In this document: piece by piece, positions 62,184 to 64,000 of the stretch
Numbering within the stretch: position 1 is the first letter of the stretch
How the letters are laid out: every line of letters starts with the position of its first letter
NCBI GenBank assembly: GCA_041494885.1
Contig: JBGQBO010000009.1
Coordinates: 62,001 to 126,000 of the forward strand
DNA: 64,000 nucleotides
Source: JAIQFV01 sp041494885
GTDB lineage: Bacteria; Acidobacteriota; Terriglobia; JAIQFV01
Direction of reading: 5' to 3'
Position numbers and translations under genes: made by a program
The notes under the pieces: generated by a model
What the model was told of the DNA's origin: nothing
The model's input: only the letters and a program-made list of their open reading frames with translations
Database searches by the model: none

Positions 62184-63687
62184 GGAGACTCGCCCCCCCG
62201 ACGCTTGTCGCCAGCAGCATGATTTTTTCTTCCGTCGCTTCCTCGCGGGAGAGTTCTCCCGTGATCTCTCCCTCGCACATCACAACGATCCGGTCGCAGA
62301 GGCCCAGCAGTTCCGGCAGGTCGGAGGAGATGATAACCACACCTTTCCCCTTTTCGGCCAGCTGGCTGACGAGGTGGTAGATCTCAACCTTCACACCCAC
62401 ATCGATCCCCGCGGTGGGTTCATCAAAGATGAGCAAGCGGGAATCGGCAAAAAGCCAGCGGGCGAGCACGACTTTCTGCCGGTTCCCTCCGCTGAGGCTG
62501 GAAACCTCGCGATCGAGCGAGGGGGTCTTAATGCGCAAGTCGTCGGCGAACCGTTGCGCGGTCACCCGCTCTTTTTTTCCACGAATAAACCCTCCCGTGC
62601 TGACCGCCCTGAGATTGGATAGAGTGATGTTTTTTTCAACGCTCATCTCCATAATCAAACCATAGCGGTTGCGGTCCTCGGTCAAAAGTCCGATGCCGGC
62701 ATCGATCGCTTCGCGAGGAGAACGCGGCCGGATTTCCTTGCCCTCCAAAAGGATCCTCCCGCTTTCCATCGGGTCAGCCCCAAAAACGAGCCGTGCCAAT
62801 TCGGTTCGACCGGCTCCCACCAATCCGGCCAGACCGAGGATCTCGCCTTCATGGACCTCCAGATGAATCTTGCGGAGCTTTCCGGCATTCACATCTTCGA
62901 GTCGTAGGATTTCCCTTCCCCGTTGCAGTCTGACGCTCGGATACTCCTCTTCCATTTCCCGGCCGACCATCCAGCTCACCAGGCTCCTTCGATCCACTTC
63001 GGAGACCGCGCACGTCCGAACGTTCTTCCCGTCGCGCAGGACGGTGACTCGAGTTCCAATCTCAAAGATTTCTTCGATTCGATGGGAGATATAGATGATG
63101 CCGATGCCTTTCTGCTGCAATCGCCGGATCACGGCGAAGAAATTCTTCAGCTCTCTTCCGCTCAGCGCGGCCGAAGGTTCATCCATGGCGAGAATCCGAT
63201 TTTCCCGGGACAAGGATTTGGCGATTTCAACGATCTGTTGGCGGGCCACGCTAAGGGCGGCCACACGCGTGTGCGTATCGAGCGATTCACCCAGTTGCGC
63301 CAACGCTGCACGGGCCCCTTCGTGCATCTTCTCGAAATCAATAAAAGGAGAGCCTCCGCGGCACGGTTCCCGCCCGAGAAATATATTTTCAGCGACGGTG
63401 AGTTCCGGCACCAGCTTGAAATCCTGGTAAATGATTCCGATCCCGGTTTGCAAGGCCTCTGCCGGTGAACTTAGAAGGGCCGCTTTCCCATCCACAAAAA
63501 TGCCACCCCCATCCTTCGGAAGCGCCCCCGAGAGAATCTTGATCAGGGTGGATTTCCCGGCGCCATTTTCCCCGACCAGACAATGAACCTCGCCCGCTCG
63601 CAGCTCAAAGGTCACCTCGTCGAGTGCCAGGGCACCGGGGTACTGTTTCGTGATGTGGCGCATTTCGAGCAAGGGTGCTGAGGTCAT
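62155..63687 (-). CDS. Sugar ABC transporter ATPase with two nucleotide-binding domains (RbsA-like)
   Basis: A 510-residue protein with two ABC cassettes. The first has Walker A GENGAGKST near 40, signature LSVARQQ and Walker B LAMDEPSAAL. The second has GLVGAGRTEL in place of a canonical Walker A, signature LSGGNRQ and LIFDEPTAGI. This asymmetry is normal in the RbsA/XylG/MglA group. The start overlaps the stop of the binding-protein gene by four bases, so translation is coupled. The last few residues coincide with a repeated CACAAAG-like word. Confidence 0.93.
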   Translation of the reverse strand: MTSAPLLEMRHITKQYPGALALDEVTFELRAGEVHCLVGENGAGKSTLIKILSGALPKDGGGIFVDGKAALLSSPAEALQTGIGIIYQDFKLVPELTVAENIFLGREPCRGGSPFIDFEKMHEGARAALAQLGESLDTHTRVAALSVARQQIVEIAKSLSRENRILAMDEPSAALSGRELKNFFAVIRRLQQKGIGIIYISHRIEEIFEIGTRVTVLRDGKNVRTCAVSEVDRRSLVSWMVGREMEEEYPSVRLQRGREILRLEDVNAGKLRKIHLEVHEGEILGLAGLVGAGRTELARLVFGADPMESGRILLEGKEIRPRSPREAIDAGIGLLTEDRNRYGLIMEMSVEKNITLSNLRAVSTGGFIRGKKERVTAQRFADDLRIKTPSLDREVSSLSGGNRQKVVLARWLFADSRLLIFDEPTAGIDVGVKVEIYHLVSQLAEKGKGVVIISSDLPELLGLCDRIVVMCEGEITGELSREEATEEKIMLLATSVGGASLPERAQETQR

Positions 63688-64000
63688 CGGGTCTGCGCTT
63701 TGGAGAGGGAATCCCGGTCCACGATCCCCACCTCGACCGGGATTACTTTCTGGAGAGTCACACCGGAGAAGTGTTCCTTGATTTTTTCGATGGTGGTTTC
63801 TCCGATCTTCCTTGGGTACTGGACCACATCGGCCTTCAACGCAGTGTCCTTCAGAATCGCATCCACTGCCGGCGGCGTGGCATCGTATCCCACAATAAAG
63901 ATACCGGATCGATTGAACTGCTGAACGGCATCCAGCGCTCCGAGAGCGGAGTCATCATTGATCCCAAAGATGCCGTTCAAATCCGGATGCGCTTGCAGGA
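63684..64000 (-). CDS. Sugar-binding periplasmic protein (RbsB-like), C-terminal part
   Basis: The last 105 codons of a ribose-type substrate-binding protein; the start lies beyond the right edge. Family words are HPDLNGIFGINDDSALGAL, IFIVGYDATPPAVDAIL and VVQYPRKIGETTIEKI. The mature protein would capture a sugar in the periplasm for the RbsA/RbsC-like pair. It ends with a four-base overlap with the ATPase gene, making it the upstream gene of this operon. Confidence 0.9.
   Translation of the reverse strand, partial: LQAHPDLNGIFGINDDSALGALDAVQQFNRSGIFIVGYDATPPAVDAILKDTALKADVVQYPRKIGETTIEKIKEHFSGVTLQKVIPVEVGIVDRDSLSKAQTR

Overview
The window looks like part of an Acidobacteriota chromosome. 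The best indicator is the run of 800-850 residue MacB/FtsX-type permeases of the ADOP kind (acidobacterial duplicated orphan permease): eight intact copies and one decayed copy. There are no rRNA or tRNA genes, no complete insertion sequence and no CRISPR array. Most genes lie on the minus strand.

Layout. 1-834: 3' part of a secreted trypsin-like protease that starts with GTG. 1.2-10.3 kb: a plus-strand ADOP, a CPBP membrane protease, an alpha/beta hydrolase, a glycosyltransferase fused to a cupin, a small four-helix-bundle (23S-IVP/S23 type) gene inside inverted heptamer arms, and a second ADOP. 10.4-14.4 kb: an ECF sigma factor, its zinc-type anti-sigma factor and two secreted HEAT-repeat proteins. 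14.8-20.0 kb: an accessory, defence-like stretch with a BCS1-like AAA ATPase, a WYL regulator, a PD-(D/E)XK protein and a Panacea/RelE-type toxin-antitoxin pair. 20.1-45.5 kb: a minus-strand run made of a MacA-like adaptor, two MacB-type ATPases, six intact ADOP permeases, one ADOP pseudogene, a REC-GAF-PP2C phosphatase, a DoxX protein, a DUF2911 protein and an exported methyltransferase. 46-57 kb: a PTPS-related membrane protein, a large sortilin-like beta-propeller protein, a LolA-like protein, a methyltransferase, a DUF6982 protein, an MFS remnant and a small secreted protein. 57.4-64 kb: an exported GH38 alpha-mannosidase and a ribose-type sugar ABC importer whose binding-protein gene runs off the right edge.

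The most unusual signal is outside the genes. Every gap in the ADOP run, and the gaps beside the other ADOP genes, holds an element whose two arms are tandem degenerate heptamers in opposite orientation around a core. I count sixteen. At first sight there are several word families, but most obey one grammar: tandem CYGRNNN on one arm and its complement RGNNNYC on the other, with the families changing inside one array without losing the 7-base register. Some cores are homologous between elements: four copies of a 146-147 bp core and two copies of a 67 bp core with a longer relative. One element encloses the four-helix-bundle gene between two 35-bp arms, which recalls the hairpin-forming, S23-encoding intervening sequences of bacterial 23S rRNA. 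In one place the heptamers have become the C-terminus of a protein, and in another a gene breaks off at the array edge. I propose a family of hairpin-armed mobile or RNA-processed elements, with the four-helix-bundle protein as a candidate partner. The repeats are seen directly; mobility and function are inference.
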